Source: Rhodoferax sp. TH121
GTDB taxonomy: Bacteria > Pseudomonadota > Gammaproteobacteria > Burkholderiales > Burkholderiaceae_C
NCBI RefSeq assembly: GCF_002251855.1
Contig: NZ_NOXW01000020.1
Span: 496,001 to 560,000, forward strand
Direction of reading: 5' to 3'
DNA: 64,000 nucleotides
A program made the translations under genes and the position numbers. The notes under the pieces are model-generated. The model was not told where the DNA came from, made no database searches, and was given only the letters and a program-made list of their open reading frames with translations. Below are positions 39,578 to 48,989 of this stretch, in pieces (position 1 is the stretch's first letter; every line of letters starts with the position of its first letter).

Positions 39578-40366
39578 ATGAAACGTCTCACTTCACTTGC
39601 TATCGCTGGGTGGGCAGGCATTTGCATATCCACGGCAGCCGCTGCTGCACCGGTTGTGCAAACCGTCGCCGCGGACTTGCCGGCTGCTTTGCGAGGCGCC
39701 AAGGTGACCGTGGTGCATTTTTGGAGCCCCGACCCGCGCTGCGGCTATTGCGTGAACGACGATCAGGCTTTTGATGCCTTGGCGCAAACCTACGGCCCCG
39801 AGGTCGTGTTTCGACGTGTGCAGTGGACGCCCTGGCGCAGCTTCCCGAAGATTGATTTGGATATCCGCCTGCAGGGCGTTCCCAATCTGTATGTCTTTAA
39901 CGGCAGCCAGGCGGTTGCTGTTCTGGCGCGGCAGATCAAGAACGAGGCCGGTTGGGTGAAGTCCCATATCGACCGCGCGCTCGCGGGCAAGCACTTGCCA
40001 CTGTTTGGTTCTCCTCCGCCAGCCACAGCGGGGCCGCATGCTGTGCCCCCCGGGGAGCCCACCGCAGGCGAACTGCAAGTGGCACAGCAATTGGTAACAG
40101 GGCTGGTGTTGAGTGAAGGTGTACGCCAGTGCACAGACCTGAATGCCAGCTCGGCCACAGGCCTTGCATCCGCTATGCGGCAGTGGCGCAAACGCGGCTT
40201 GGTGCCTGCTGATAGCGATGCACCGATGTTGGTGCCCAAATTCGGTGTGGCGGCTGTGCAGCAAATGCTGGTCGAGGCGCACCGCCAACTGGCAGGGGCG
40301 CTAACGCTGAACAATGCCACCCAAGCCGGCTGCCAAGAACTTCAGACGTGGCTGTTGAAAAGCTAA
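39578..40366 (+). CDS. Exported thioredoxin-fold protein of unknown function inside the propionate operon
   Basis: A 262-residue protein with a Sec signal peptide (MKRLTSLAIAGWAGICISTA, cleavage near AAAAP). Residues about 45-150 look like a thioredoxin fold with the redox motif CGYC in VHFWSPDPRCGYCVND and the typical VPNLYVFNGSQAV strand. The C-terminal 100 residues (two further Cys) have no family that I recognise. It lies 14 bp after pccB and 53 bp before pccA, so it is co-transcribed with cytoplasmic enzymes although predicted to be periplasmic. Its role there is unknown. Confidence 0.75.
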   Translation: MKRLTSLAIAGWAGICISTAAAAAPVVQTVAADLPAALRGAKVTVVHFWSPDPRCGYCVNDDQAFDALAQTYGPEVVFRRVQWTPWRSFPKIDLDIRLQGVPNLYVFNGSQAVAVLARQIKNEAGWVKSHIDRALAGKHLPLFGSPPPATAGPHAVPPGEPTAGELQVAQQLVTGLVLSEGVRQCTDLNASSATGLASAMRQWRKRGLVPADSDAPMLVPKFGVAAVQQMLVEAHRQLAGALTLNNATQAGCQELQTWLLKS

Positions 40367-40419
40367 CCCTACGTGCCACTGAAATTCTCCCAATCAGATA
40401 TTCCATCAAGGAGTCCCCG

Positions 40420-42468
40420 ATGTTCACCAAAATCCTGATCGCCAACCGTGGCGAAATTGCCTGCCGCGTGATTGCTACTGCCAAGAAAATGGGTATCAAG
40501 ACGGTTGCCGTCTATTCGGACGCCGACAAAGAAGCCCGTCATGTGGCGCTGGCGGACGAGGCCGTCCACATCGGCCCTGCACCCAGCCGCGAAAGCTATC
40601 TGCAGGCTGAAAAAATCATTGCCGCTTGCAAACAAACCGGCGCACAAGCCGTGCACCCTGGCTACGGCTTCCTGAGCGAGAACGAAGCGTTTGCCAAGCG
40701 TTGTGAAGACGAGGGCATTGCCTTCATCGGCCCCAAGGCACATTCCATTGCCGCCATGGGCGACAAGATTGCCTCCAAGAAGCTGGCCAACGAGGCCAAG
40801 GTCAACACCATTCCCGGCTACAACGATGCCATCAGCGGCCCGGAGCAGGCGGTGGAAATCGCCAAGGGCATTGGCTACCCCGTGATGATCAAGGCCTCGG
40901 CTGGCGGCGGCGGCAAGGGCTTGCGCGTGGCCTTCAACGACAAAGAGGCGTTTGAAGGCTTTGCAAGCTGCCAGAACGAAGCCCGCAACAGCTTTGGCGA
41001 CGACCGCATCTTCATCGAGAAGTTTGTGCAGGAGCCGCGCCACATCGAGATCCAGGTGCTGGGCGACAGCCACGGCAACGTGATCTATTTGAACGAGCGC
41101 GAGTGCTCTATCCAGCGCCGCCACCAAAAGGTGATTGAAGAAGCGCCCAGCCCCTTCATCTCTGATGCCACCCGCAAGGCGATGGGCGAGCAGGCGGTGC
41201 AACTGGCCAAGGCGGTGAAGTACCAATCTGCGGGTACGGTGGAGTTTGTGGTCGGCAAGGACCAAGACTTTTACTTCCTGGAGATGAACACCCGCTTGCA
41301 GGTGGAGCACCCGGTCACGGAGTGCATTACCGGCCTGGATCTGGTGGAGCTGATGATTCGCGTGGCTGCTGGCGAAAAGCTGCCTTTGAGCCAAGCCGAC
41401 GTGAAGCGTGACGGCTGGGCGATTGAGTGCCGCATCAACGCGGAAGACCCGTTCCGCAACTTCTTGCCGTCTACTGGCCGCTTGGTGCGTTTTGCGCCGC
41501 CTGAGCAGACCATGTGGCAGGGCGACACCGCGCACCTGCAAGGCGTGCGCGTGGACACCGGCGTGCAGGACGGCGGCGAGATCCCCATGTTCTACGACTC
41601 GATGATTGCCAAACTCATCGTGCACGGCAAAGACCGCAATGATGCGATTGCCAAGATGCGTGAAGCCCTTAACGGCTTTGTGATCCGCGGTGTTTCCAGC
41701 AACATCCCGTTCCAGGCCGCGCTGCTGGCCCACCCCAAGTTTGTGAGCGGCGATTTCAACACCGGCTTTATTGCTGAGAACTACGGCAAGGGCTTCTTTG
41801 CCGAAGACGTGCCGCATGACGACGCAGCCTTCTTGACCGCGCTGGCGGCCTTTGTGCGCCGCAAGTCGCGCGAGCGCGCAGCTGGCATGTCCGGCCAATT
41901 GCCCGGCTACGCCGTGGACGCAGGCAAAGACTATGTGGTGGTCACGCTGGATGCTGCTGGCAACAACAGCTACACCGCAGTGCACGTGGACGAGTTCGAG
42001 GGTGAAACCGGCTCTGCGCGAGTAGCGGTGGGTGCGAGCAGCTATGTTATTCGTAGCAAATCCCGCTTGAATGACATTGCCATCACCGGCACGGTGAACG
42101 GCAAAGCCTTCACCGCCCAGGTGGAGCGCGGCACCCCCAAGAACCCGCTGGCCCTGCGCGTGCAGCACAATGGCACCCGTATCGATGCGTTGGTCATGTC
42201 CCCCCGCATGGCTGATCTGCATAAGCTCATGCCCCACAAGGCACCGCCTGACATGAGCCGCTACGTGCTCTCGCCCATGCCCGGCTTGCTGGTCGATGTG
42301 GCAGTGGTGCCCGGCCAGAAGGTGCAGGCCGGTGAGCGCGTGGCCGTGATCGAAGCCATGAAGATGGAGAACGTGCTGTTTGCGGCTGCTGATGGTGTGG
42401 TGGGCAAGGTGCTGGCCAGCAAAGGAGAAAGTCTCTCCGTGGACCAAGCCATCGTGGAGTTTGTATGA
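40420..42468 (+). CDS. pccA: Propionyl-CoA carboxylase alpha subunit (biotin carboxylase plus biotin carrier)
   Basis: ATP-dependent biotin carboxylase fused to its biotin carrier, 682 residues. The N-terminal domain begins [15 protein letters not shown]. The ATP-grasp domain has [14 protein letters not shown] and the catalytic [16 protein letters not shown] linker domain follows, and the C-terminal biotinyl domain has [12 protein letters not shown], with the lysine that carries biotin. AAGGAG at 40408-40413 supports the start at 40420. It overlaps the epimerase-like gene by 4 bp (ATGA). A degenerate repeat copy lies in the BT region. Confidence 0.96.
   Translation: MFTKILIANRGEIACRVIATAKKMGIKTVAVYSDADKEARHVALADEAVHIGPAPSRESYLQAEKIIAACKQTGAQAVHPGYGFLSENEAFAKRCEDEGIAFIGPKAHSIAAMGDKIASKKLANEAKVNTIPGYNDAISGPEQAVEIAKGIGYPVMIKASAGGGGKGLRVAFNDKEAFEGFASCQNEARNSFGDDRIFIEKFVQEPRHIEIQVLGDSHGNVIYLNERECSIQRRHQKVIEEAPSPFISDATRKAMGEQAVQLAKAVKYQSAGTVEFVVGKDQDFYFLEMNTRLQVEHPVTECITGLDLVELMIRVAAGEKLPLSQADVKRDGWAIECRINAEDPFRNFLPSTGRLVRFAPPEQTMWQGDTAHLQGVRVDTGVQDGGEIPMFYDSMIAKLIVHGKDRNDAIAKMREALNGFVIRGVSSNIPFQAALLAHPKFVSGDFNTGFIAENYGKGFFAEDVPHDDAAFLTALAAFVRRKSRERAAGMSGQLPGYAVDAGKDYVVVTLDAAGNNSYTAVHVDEFEGETGSARVAVGASSYVIRSKSRLNDIAITGTVNGKAFTAQVERGTPKNPLALRVQHNGTRIDALVMSPRMADLHKLMPHKAPPDMSRYVLSPMPGLLVDVAVVPGQKVQAGERVAVIEAMKMENVLFAAADGVVGKVLASKGESLSVDQAIVEFV
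42004..42057 (-). repeat. Dispersed palindromic element, degenerate copy I (inside pccA)
   Basis: The minus strand reads GCTACGAATAACATAGCTGC then TCGCACCCACCGCTACT, so only the hairpin half matches the consensus well. It lies in a different reading frame from the other in-gene copies. It may be an old copy or a chance match. Confidence 0.35.
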
Positions 42469-42941
42469 CCGGTTCTGCAGCGAAACGCCCTTTCAAGGTC
42501 TTGGGTATCCAGCAGATCGCCATTGGCGGCCCAGACAAAAAGCGCCTGCAAACCCTGTGGGTGGACATGCTGGGCTTGGAGGTCACGGGTACTTTCCAAA
42601 GCGAGAAAGAAAACGTGGACGAGGACATCTGCGCCATGGGCTCCGGCCCGTACAAGGTGGAAGTCGACCTCATGCAGCCTATGGACCCCGACAAGAAGCC
42701 CGCAGTGCACACCACACCCTTGAACCATGTGGGCTTGTGGATCGACAACCTACCGGTCGCGGTGGAGTGGCTCACTGCCAAGGGGGTGCGCTTTGCGCCC
42801 GGCGGCATCCGCAAGGGAGCGGCGGGTTACGACATCACCTTTTTGCACCCCAAGAGCAACGAAGAATTTCCGATTGCCGGGGAGGGTGTGTTGATCGAAT
42901 TGGTGCAGGCGCCTCCCGAAGTGATCGCCGCTTTGGGCTGA
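42465..42941 (+). CDS. mce: Methylmalonyl-CoA epimerase-like VOC protein
   Basis: Vicinal-oxygen-chelate family protein of 158 residues, last gene of the propionate operon and expected to interconvert (S)- and (R)-methylmalonyl-CoA between the carboxylase and the mutase. Two beta-alpha-beta-beta-beta modules are visible. The segments NHVGLWID and FLHPKS...GVLIELVQ match the second half of known epimerases. The first two metal-ligand positions differ: the His of IDHVAY is Gln in GIQQIAIGG, and the Gln position appears to be Glu. The ATG overlaps the pccA stop. The function is therefore likely but not certain. Confidence 0.8.
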   Translation: MTGSAAKRPFKVLGIQQIAIGGPDKKRLQTLWVDMLGLEVTGTFQSEKENVDEDICAMGSGPYKVEVDLMQPMDPDKKPAVHTTPLNHVGLWIDNLPVAVEWLTAKGVRFAPGGIRKGAAGYDITFLHPKSNEEFPIAGEGVLIELVQAPPEVIAALG

Positions 42942-42977
42942 AGCGCCGGTATGGCACTGATGCTTGAGGGGAAACAC

Positions 42978-43000
42978 GGGGGGCAATGCCCCCCATTTTT
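42978..43000 (+). terminator. Rho-independent terminator of the propionate operon
   Basis: Six-base GGGGGG/CCCCCC stem with the loop CAATG, followed by A and five T residues. It lies 37 bp after the last operon gene. Confidence 0.88.
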
Positions 43001-43066
43001 CTGTCATTTGTGGGTGGAAAAGCGATAAAGTCAAAGTAGTTGAAGAATTTCCAAGGAACGCCCGCT

Positions 43067-45394
43067 ATGAGCTTTGTGAAGTTTCTGTACCCCGGCATGT
43101 GGGTCATGCGCAAGATGCGCTTCGGTTCCAAATTGGCCATCGTGTTTCTGGTGGCACTGGTTCCCCTTTTCTTCATCGTCGAACAGCTTATAGCCCGTAC
43201 GGTGAGTGATATGCGAATTACCCGTGCAGAGGTAATGGGCGTGGAAGTGGTGGAGCAGACCACGGATGTGATCCGGAACGTGCAGGCCCACCGGGGGCAA
43301 ACCAACATGGTCCTTCTGGGCAATGCTGCAGCTACAGGGGCCCGCGACCAGATCCGCAGCAAACTCGCTGATGAAGTCACTGAACTTAAGCGACTGGTGG
43401 ATAGCAAGGACGGCATTGAGGCGCCGCCCGAGTGGAAAGAGCTCAGCGGGCGCCTGGACACCTTGGTCAAGGAACTGGACGGCAAAGACGCTCCTCAAGC
43501 CTTCGGTTTCCACACAGCGCTGGTGGAAGATCTGACCCGCTTTGTGTACGGTGTGGCCGACAAGTCCGGCCTCTTGTACGACCCGGATCCCCAGACCTAT
43601 TTGCTGATGGATATGTCGGTCTCACGGCTGATTTCTTTGCGTGAGCAAATTGGGCGTTTGCGGGGTACTGGTGCCGGCTTTTTGAGCAGGCCCGAGATGA
43701 ATGACGATGCTGTCGGCAGGGTGAGCTTGTTGGCGAATGCCTTGAGTGCATGGTCCAAAGACGTTGCTTACTCTCAGCAAATCCTTGCCCGTGTGGGTTT
43801 CAAAGACGCTAGCGGCGACGAGGCGCAGGCAGCAGTGGCCAAATTCGTTGCGCTGTCCAAGGATCGCTTCAAGGCCGGAGCTCCTAGCGGCGACTCAGAA
43901 GGCTACTTTGCGTCCGGCACGCAAGCGATTGACGCGATTGGCCAGTACCACAAGGCAGTCAACCAGACCATGGTGTCCTTGCTGAAGGAGCGGGAAAAAT
44001 CATTGAACCGAGGCCTTTATCTGCTGATAGTGGGGAGTGTGGTTGCCACTGTTCTCTTGATTTATCTGATGCTGTCTTTCAATATCAGTTTCCTCTCAGA
44101 TCTGCGCCAGGTGCTGCGCTTTATGGAGGAGACCGCAGCAGGCAATTTGCGCCACAAGGTGCAGATTCGCGGCAAGGATGAGCTGTCTGACATGTCGCAT
44201 GCCATGGACGTGATGGTCAACAACATCTCTGTCATGGTGGCCAGTGTGCGCAGCAACTCGGCCTTGGTGGCCAATTCGGGCGACGTCCTGGTAACGGGCA
44301 ACGAGGCTTTGTCGGGCCGTACCGAGCAGCAGGCCGCCAACCTGGAAGAAACCTCTGCCAGTGTGCAGGAGCTTTCGTCCACGGTGCAAGACAACGCCAA
44401 CACCGCGCAGAAGTCAGACCAGGCAGCTCAGGTGTTGCGTGGCGTTGCGGAGCAGGGGGCTCAGGGAATGGTGGAAGCGATCGCCTCCGTGGAGGCGATT
44501 GAAGCCAGCACCAAACGCATGGACGAAATCGTGGGTGTGATTGACGGACTGGCTTTCCAGACCAACATCCTGGCGTTGAATGCGGCGGTGGAGGCTGCAC
44601 GGGCCGGAGAGTCCGGCCGTGGTTTTGCCGTGGTGGCGACCGAGGTGCGCTCGCTGGCCCAGCGGTCTGCCGCATCCGCCAAGGAGATCCGCCAGCTCAT
44701 TGGTGCCTCAAGCGCCCAGGTCGCCAGCGGGGTGGCGCAGATTCGCGCCGCCGGTACCAACATCACGCGCATCGTGGATGGCGTGCGTGATGTGGCGGCC
44801 AATATGTCGCACATCTCGGCGTCCAGCGCCGAACAGAGTAACAGTCTGGCCGAAATCACCACAGCGATTCGTCAGCTCGACGAGATTACCCAGCAGAACG
44901 CTGCCATGGTGGAGCAAGCCGTGAGCCAGGCCACGGCCCTACAGGAGCGGGCCAGTGTGCTGTCGGATGCCGTGTCAGTGTTCAAGCTGCAGCAGGGCTC
45001 GGCCGATGAGGCCCGCGCCCTGGTGGAGCGTGCCTTGTCCATGCGCCGTAGCGCGGGCAGCCGGGATGCGTTTGTACGCGAGGTCACGCCCAAGGAAAGC
45101 GGTTTGTTTGACCGGGACATGTACGTGTTTGTGTTGGACCGCAGCGGCCAGTACTTGGCGTTTGGCGGCAACCCGGCCAAGGTCGGCACCCGCGTGCAGG
45201 ACGTAGCCGGCATTGACGGCAATGCGCTGATGGCTTCCATCATTGGCCAAGCCTCGGTGTCACCGGGCTGGGTGGAGTACGACATCGTCAACCCGCTTAA
45301 TGGCAAGGTACAAACTAAGATGTCCTACGTGGTGCAGGTGGACGACGTGTTCGTCGGCTGCGGGGTCTACAAAAACCTGATGGCTTCGTTGTAG
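43067..45394 (+). CDS. Methyl-accepting chemotaxis protein with a C-terminal Cache-like domain
   Basis: Chemoreceptor of 775 residues. Membrane helix 1 is at about 20-41, a large helical periplasmic sensor at about 42-318, membrane helix 2 at about 325-348, HAMP at about 350-400, and the signalling domain at about 410-640 with its hairpin tip [20 protein letters not shown]. After the signalling domain, residues about 675-775 (from [14 protein letters not shown] to the end) look like a single Cache domain with the strand [17 protein letters not shown], placed in the cytoplasm. The ATG at 43067 follows AAGGAACG. No other chemotaxis genes are near. Confidence 0.9.
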   Translation: MSFVKFLYPGMWVMRKMRFGSKLAIVFLVALVPLFFIVEQLIARTVSDMRITRAEVMGVEVVEQTTDVIRNVQAHRGQTNMVLLGNAAATGARDQIRSKLADEVTELKRLVDSKDGIEAPPEWKELSGRLDTLVKELDGKDAPQAFGFHTALVEDLTRFVYGVADKSGLLYDPDPQTYLLMDMSVSRLISLREQIGRLRGTGAGFLSRPEMNDDAVGRVSLLANALSAWSKDVAYSQQILARVGFKDASGDEAQAAVAKFVALSKDRFKAGAPSGDSEGYFASGTQAIDAIGQYHKAVNQTMVSLLKEREKSLNRGLYLLIVGSVVATVLLIYLMLSFNISFLSDLRQVLRFMEETAAGNLRHKVQIRGKDELSDMSHAMDVMVNNISVMVASVRSNSALVANSGDVLVTGNEALSGRTEQQAANLEETSASVQELSSTVQDNANTAQKSDQAAQVLRGVAEQGAQGMVEAIASVEAIEASTKRMDEIVGVIDGLAFQTNILALNAAVEAARAGESGRGFAVVATEVRSLAQRSAASAKEIRQLIGASSAQVASGVAQIRAAGTNITRIVDGVRDVAANMSHISASSAEQSNSLAEITTAIRQLDEITQQNAAMVEQAVSQATALQERASVLSDAVSVFKLQQGSADEARALVERALSMRRSAGSRDAFVREVTPKESGLFDRDMYVFVLDRSGQYLAFGGNPAKVGTRVQDVAGIDGNALMASIIGQASVSPGWVEYDIVNPLNGKVQTKMSYVVQVDDVFVGCGVYKNLMASL

Positions 45395-45422
45395 CCGTAC
45401 GCCAACACCTGGCTGTCCCGGC

Positions 45423-46109
45423 TTAGTTGGCACCGCCGGGTTTGGCCCGGGCGCGGGCGCGGGCCAGTGCGGCTTCAATCACTGCGCGTTTTTTGTCCAG
45501 CACCGCCGGGTCGGTGTGCTGGGAGTGGGCGGGCAGGTCCGCCAGTTTCATTTCCGCTTTGGCTTGCAGGCGCAGCGCGTGTTCGGCGTCTTCGCGGGCC
45601 CGGCGCAGTTTGCGCGCGTCATACCGTGTGCGGGCCTCGTCCGCTTGGGTTTGGGGCCAGGCGCTCCAGCCAGTCCGGGTGCCACTCACGTTTTCCAGCA
45701 GGATGCAGTCCACCGGACACACCGGCAAGCACAGCGCGCAGCCGGTGCAGTGGGCCTCCAGCACGGTGTGCATGCGTTTGTTGCTGCCCATGATGGCATC
45801 GGTGGGGCAGGCGTCCAGACACAGGGTGCAACCGATGCACCAGTTTTCATCAATGAACGCCACGCTGCGCGGGGCTTCCAGACCAAAGGCTGGGTCCAGT
45901 GGCAATACTGGCTGGCCGGTGATGGCCGCCAGGCGCGCGATTCCCTCAGCCCCGCCCGGCGGACACTGGTTGATGCCCGCCTCGCCCTTGGCTATGGCTT
46001 GTGCATAGGCCGCGCAATCGGGGAAGCCGCAGCGCGTGCACTGCGTTTGGGGCAACGCGTCCAGCAGGCGCTGTACCAAAGGCGGTGCCGGCGTTTTGCC
46101 GGAGCTCAC
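45423..46109 (-). CDS. RnfB/RsxB-like polyferredoxin without membrane anchor
   Basis: A 228-residue iron-sulfur protein. The N-terminal cluster motif CTRCGFPDC followed by AAYAQAI matches the Fer4-like domain of RnfB, and two bacterial ferredoxin motifs follow: CIGCTLCLDACPTDAI and CTGCALCLPVCPVDCI. The usual N-terminal membrane helix of RnfB is absent, and no other rnf genes are nearby, so it is an orphan soluble electron carrier. A basic Ala/Arg-rich helical tail follows. The GTG start overlaps the stop of the PHA depolymerase gene, which implies coupled translation. Confidence 0.88.
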   Translation of the reverse strand: MSSGKTPAPPLVQRLLDALPQTQCTRCGFPDCAAYAQAIAKGEAGINQCPPGGAEGIARLAAITGQPVLPLDPAFGLEAPRSVAFIDENWCIGCTLCLDACPTDAIMGSNKRMHTVLEAHCTGCALCLPVCPVDCILLENVSGTRTGWSAWPQTQADEARTRYDARKLRRAREDAEHALRLQAKAEMKLADLPAHSQHTDPAVLDKKRAVIEAALARARARAKPGGAN

Positions 46110-47530
46110 TGACTGGCGGTGCTGCGCTTGGTTGCTACCTTTTTAGGAGCTGTTCGCGCAGATTTTACGGGGGCTGCAGCCACTTTTTGTGCTGAATCTG
46201 AGGCTGACGCAGTCTTGCGGGGCGCCTTGGAGCCTGTGGTGGAGGCAGTGGAATAGGTCGTGCCGGGCAAAGCATGGGCTTGGATAAATGCCTTGACCTG
46301 CGGGTACACATGTTCGCGCCAGCGGCGGCCTGAAAAGATGCCATAGTGGCCGGCGCCCTTGGCTTCGAAGTGGCGTTGCTGGCTCTTGGGCACGCCACTG
46401 CAGATCTCATGCACGGCTTCGGTCTGGCCGGCGCCCGAAATATCGTCCAATTCGCCTTCCACCGACATGAGGGCCGTGGTCTTGATGTCAGCGGGTTTCA
46501 CGCGCTCCAGCTTGCCCGCAGGGCTACGCACATCCCAGGTGCCATTGACCAGCGCAAAGTCCTGGAACACCACCTTGATGGTTTCCAGGTAGTAGTCCGC
46601 GTCCATGTCCAGCACAGCGTTGTACTCGTCGTAAAACTTGCGGTGGGCCTCGGTGCTGGCGTCGTCGCCCTTGATCAGGTCCTGGAAGTAGTCGTAATGG
46701 CTTTTGGCGTGGTGGTCGGGGTTCATGGCCACAAAGCCGGTGTGCTGCAAAAAGCCGGGGTAGACGCGACGACCCGCTCCGGGGAAGTTGCTGGGGACGC
46801 GGTAGATCACGTTGTTCTCGAACCAGCTGTGGCTCTTGTTCATGGCCAGGTTGTTTACCGCGGTGGGCGATTTGCGGGCGTCAATGGGGCCGCCCATCAT
46901 GGTCATGGTCAATGGCGTCGTTTCGCCGCGGCTGGCCATCAGGGACACGGCCGCCAGTACCGGCACTGTGGGCTGACACACGCTCATCACATGGCAGTTG
47001 CCATACACGCCCTGCACGTGGCGGATGAATTCCTGCACATAGTTCACGTAGTCGTCGAGGTGGAATTCCCCATCCTCCAGGGGCACCAGGCGGGCGTTTT
47101 TCCAATCGGTGATGTAGACCTTGTGGTCCTTGAGCATGGTTTTTACGGTGTCACGCAGCAGCGTGGCGTAGTGGCCGGACAGGGGCGCAACGATCAGCAC
47201 CACGGGCTGGCCTTTGATTTTTGACAATGTGGCCGGGTCGTCGGTAAAGCGCTTGAAACGGCGCAGCTCGCAAAACGGCTTGGTAATTTCCACGCGCTCG
47301 TGGATGGCCACGTCGACACCGTCCACATCAATGGTGCGTAGGCCGAATTCTGGCTTTTCGTAGTCTTTGCCCAGTCGGTGCATCAGGTCGTAACCGGCCG
47401 ACAGGCGCTGGGCGAAGGGATTCTGTCCGGCCAGTGACAAGGGGTTGCTGTAGAGCTTGGCGGCAGCCAGGGCCAGATCAGAAAACGGCTCCATCAAAGA
47501 GCGTTGGGTTTCATACAGCTGGTACAGCAT
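46106..47530 (-). CDS. phaZ: Intracellular poly(3-hydroxyalkanoate) depolymerase
   Basis: Degrades stored PHA granules. The 474-residue protein has the PHB_depo_C organisation of the Ralstonia PhaZ1 type: N-terminal MLYQLYETQRSLMEPF, the catalytic cysteine in MSVCQPTVPVLAA instead of a lipase serine, the aspartate in VEGELDDISG, and the histidine in GAGHYGIFSGRRW. After residue about 420 comes a low-complexity Ala/Lys/Thr tail similar to phasin-type granule-binding tails. Part of that tail (APVKSARTAPKKVA) is encoded by repeat copy J. The orphan ferredoxin gene follows in the same transcript. Confidence 0.94.
   Translation of the reverse strand: MLYQLYETQRSLMEPFSDLALAAAKLYSNPLSLAGQNPFAQRLSAGYDLMHRLGKDYEKPEFGLRTIDVDGVDVAIHERVEITKPFCELRRFKRFTDDPATLSKIKGQPVVLIVAPLSGHYATLLRDTVKTMLKDHKVYITDWKNARLVPLEDGEFHLDDYVNYVQEFIRHVQGVYGNCHVMSVCQPTVPVLAAVSLMASRGETTPLTMTMMGGPIDARKSPTAVNNLAMNKSHSWFENNVIYRVPSNFPGAGRRVYPGFLQHTGFVAMNPDHHAKSHYDYFQDLIKGDDASTEAHRKFYDEYNAVLDMDADYYLETIKVVFQDFALVNGTWDVRSPAGKLERVKPADIKTTALMSVEGELDDISGAGQTEAVHEICSGVPKSQQRHFEAKGAGHYGIFSGRRWREHVYPQVKAFIQAHALPGTTYSTASTTGSKAPRKTASASDSAQKVAAAPVKSARTAPKKVATKRSTASQ
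46134..46192 (+). repeat. Dispersed palindromic element, copy J (C-terminal tail of phaZ)
   Basis: It reads GCTACCTTTTTAGGAGCTGT then TCGCGCAGATTTTACGGGGG then CTGCAGCCACTTTTTGTGC. The minus-strand gene reads through it in the shared frame as AAPVKSARTAPKKVA, close to the copy B peptide in malonyl-CoA decarboxylase. Confidence 0.88.
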
Positions 47531-47577
47531 GGGAGGACCTCAGGAGAATGTTGCGGTGCAATATAACAGCAATGGAC

Positions 47578-48936
47578 TTAATAGCGGTTGCCGGATCTGA
47601 CAATGGCCCGCACGGCATTGCGACTGTGGGCGCCGAAATTCCCCATCAGCTCGTTTACCAGGCCCTGCAAGCGTGCGCGTCGCGTCGGGTCTTGGGCCAG
47701 CAGGTCTGGCAATAGCCGCATGGTCGCATCTTGCGGCTGCAAGTCAATCAGGGCTTCTGCCACCCACTCGGGCGGCAGTGTTTCCAGCAGCGTGCGCTGG
47801 GCGTTGTCAGCCAGCGCAGCACTTTGGGCGGCGACCACAGTTCGCAGGTAGCGGTCATTCCATTCGGGGTAGCTTGTGTCTTTGTCCTGGGTTTGCAGGG
47901 CTTTGGTACTTGGGGTCAGCAGCTGGGTTTGGAGTGCGTCCAGTAGCAGGCGCTGGTTGGTGATGGCGCGAATGCGTGCGGTGCGCGGGCCGGGCAGGCC
48001 CATGCGGGCGAGGGCGTTGTAGGCCACCAGGGTGGCACTGGATTCCCCTGGAGCGAGCCGCGTATGGTAGGGCTGTGTCAGGCTCTGCAGGTAGTGCAGG
48101 GCAAGCCCGGCAAAGCGCCAGCCCCAGTAGTCGTGGCCGGTGCGCAACGCGAGAGCGGACAGGCTGGCGTATTGATAGTAACGGGCTTGCACCAGGGAGC
48201 GCTTGGCCCAAGGTGCCACGCTGTAGAGCATGCGGTCTTCAAAGAAGAAGCCCATGCCAAAAGGGGTTTGAGAGGCGGCCGCCGAGCCTGGGTTGCCAAA
48301 TGGCTGGGGCCCCAGCCCCCACTGTTTGCCCCAACCGGTGGGGCTGTCTTCCCACAAAAAGGTATCCAAGCCGTAGTCAGGTTCATCGGTTGCCGTGGCC
48401 AGCACCGCCAGCGGGCTCACCAGTTCCCCGGCTCTGAGGGGGATAAAACGCTTGTGGGCGTGGATGCTGCCATGCTGTGCCGGGACGCTGCTGACATCGG
48501 TGAGTCCCAGTGTGGCGTTCCCAGTGGCAGACGCATCGCCATTTTTGGCATCGGGCTCCAGGAAGAGCGCGAACTTGCTGTTGGGGGCAACACGCAGGGC
48601 TGCAAGAAAGGCCTGTCGGCGGGCTTCATCGCTGCGCTGCGGGCTGGCCACAAAGGCTTGTGCATCGGGCAGGGCCGGGTATTGCTCCACGGTGGCCATG
48701 GCCCAAGCTTCCTGGCTGGCCAGCAAGGCTTCCAGGGTTTTTTCCTGGGCGCGCAAAAAGCTGTCCAAGGTCTCCACGGCAGCCCGTGGCGCCTGGCTGA
48801 GCTCGGGCAGGGCTTCGAGCGCACGGTAGCTGGCCTGGGCGTGGTTGCCACCGGCCCAGGCTGGCAGGCCGACCACACACCAAGCCAGTGTCAGGCAAAA
48901 GGTGCGCAGCCGGTTAAAGCGCTGTTTGCTATGCAT
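47578..48936 (-). CDS. Exported phospholipase C/S1-P1 nuclease-like protein, possibly degenerate
   Basis: A 452-residue protein with an N-terminal signal (hydrophobic residues about 12-27, cleavage near AWAGG). The core contains WGWRFAGLALHYLQSLTQPY followed by H, which resembles the HYxGDxxQPxH zinc-site motif of bacterial phospholipase C and S1-P1 nucleases, but the zinc-ligand Asp is Ser here. GGNHAQASYRAL near the mature N-terminus may correspond to the family's N-terminal metal site. The ATG lies inside repeat copy K. I cannot predict a substrate, and catalytic activity is doubtful. Confidence 0.6.
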   Translation of the reverse strand: MHSKQRFNRLRTFCLTLAWCVVGLPAWAGGNHAQASYRALEALPELSQAPRAAVETLDSFLRAQEKTLEALLASQEAWAMATVEQYPALPDAQAFVASPQRSDEARRQAFLAALRVAPNSKFALFLEPDAKNGDASATGNATLGLTDVSSVPAQHGSIHAHKRFIPLRAGELVSPLAVLATATDEPDYGLDTFLWEDSPTGWGKQWGLGPQPFGNPGSAAASQTPFGMGFFFEDRMLYSVAPWAKRSLVQARYYQYASLSALALRTGHDYWGWRFAGLALHYLQSLTQPYHTRLAPGESSATLVAYNALARMGLPGPRTARIRAITNQRLLLDALQTQLLTPSTKALQTQDKDTSYPEWNDRYLRTVVAAQSAALADNAQRTLLETLPPEWVAEALIDLQPQDATMRLLPDLLAQDPTRRARLQGLVNELMGNFGAHSRNAVRAIVRSGNRY

Positions 48937-48985
48937 TGAATAGCTGCTTACGCATATTCCATGCGGACTTGCAGCATATTTCGTG
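48928..48985 (+). repeat. Dispersed palindromic element, copy K (overlaps a start codon)
   Basis: It reads GCTATGCATTGAATAGCTGC then TTACGCATATTCCATGCGGA then CTTGCAGCATATTTCGTG. The GCTAT/ATAGC arms pair perfectly. The CAT at 48934-48936 in the hairpin loop is the start codon of the phospholipase C-like gene on the minus strand. Confidence 0.9.
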
Positions 48986-48989
48986 TCAA

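Noticed and set aside
40369..42447. A 692-codon open frame on the minus strand, opposite pccA
   Set aside because: It is the mirror of a high-GC gene: pccA has all conserved biotin carboxylase and biotin carrier motifs, and the antisense translation is a His/Ala/Gly-rich sequence with no recognisable domain or ribosome binding site.
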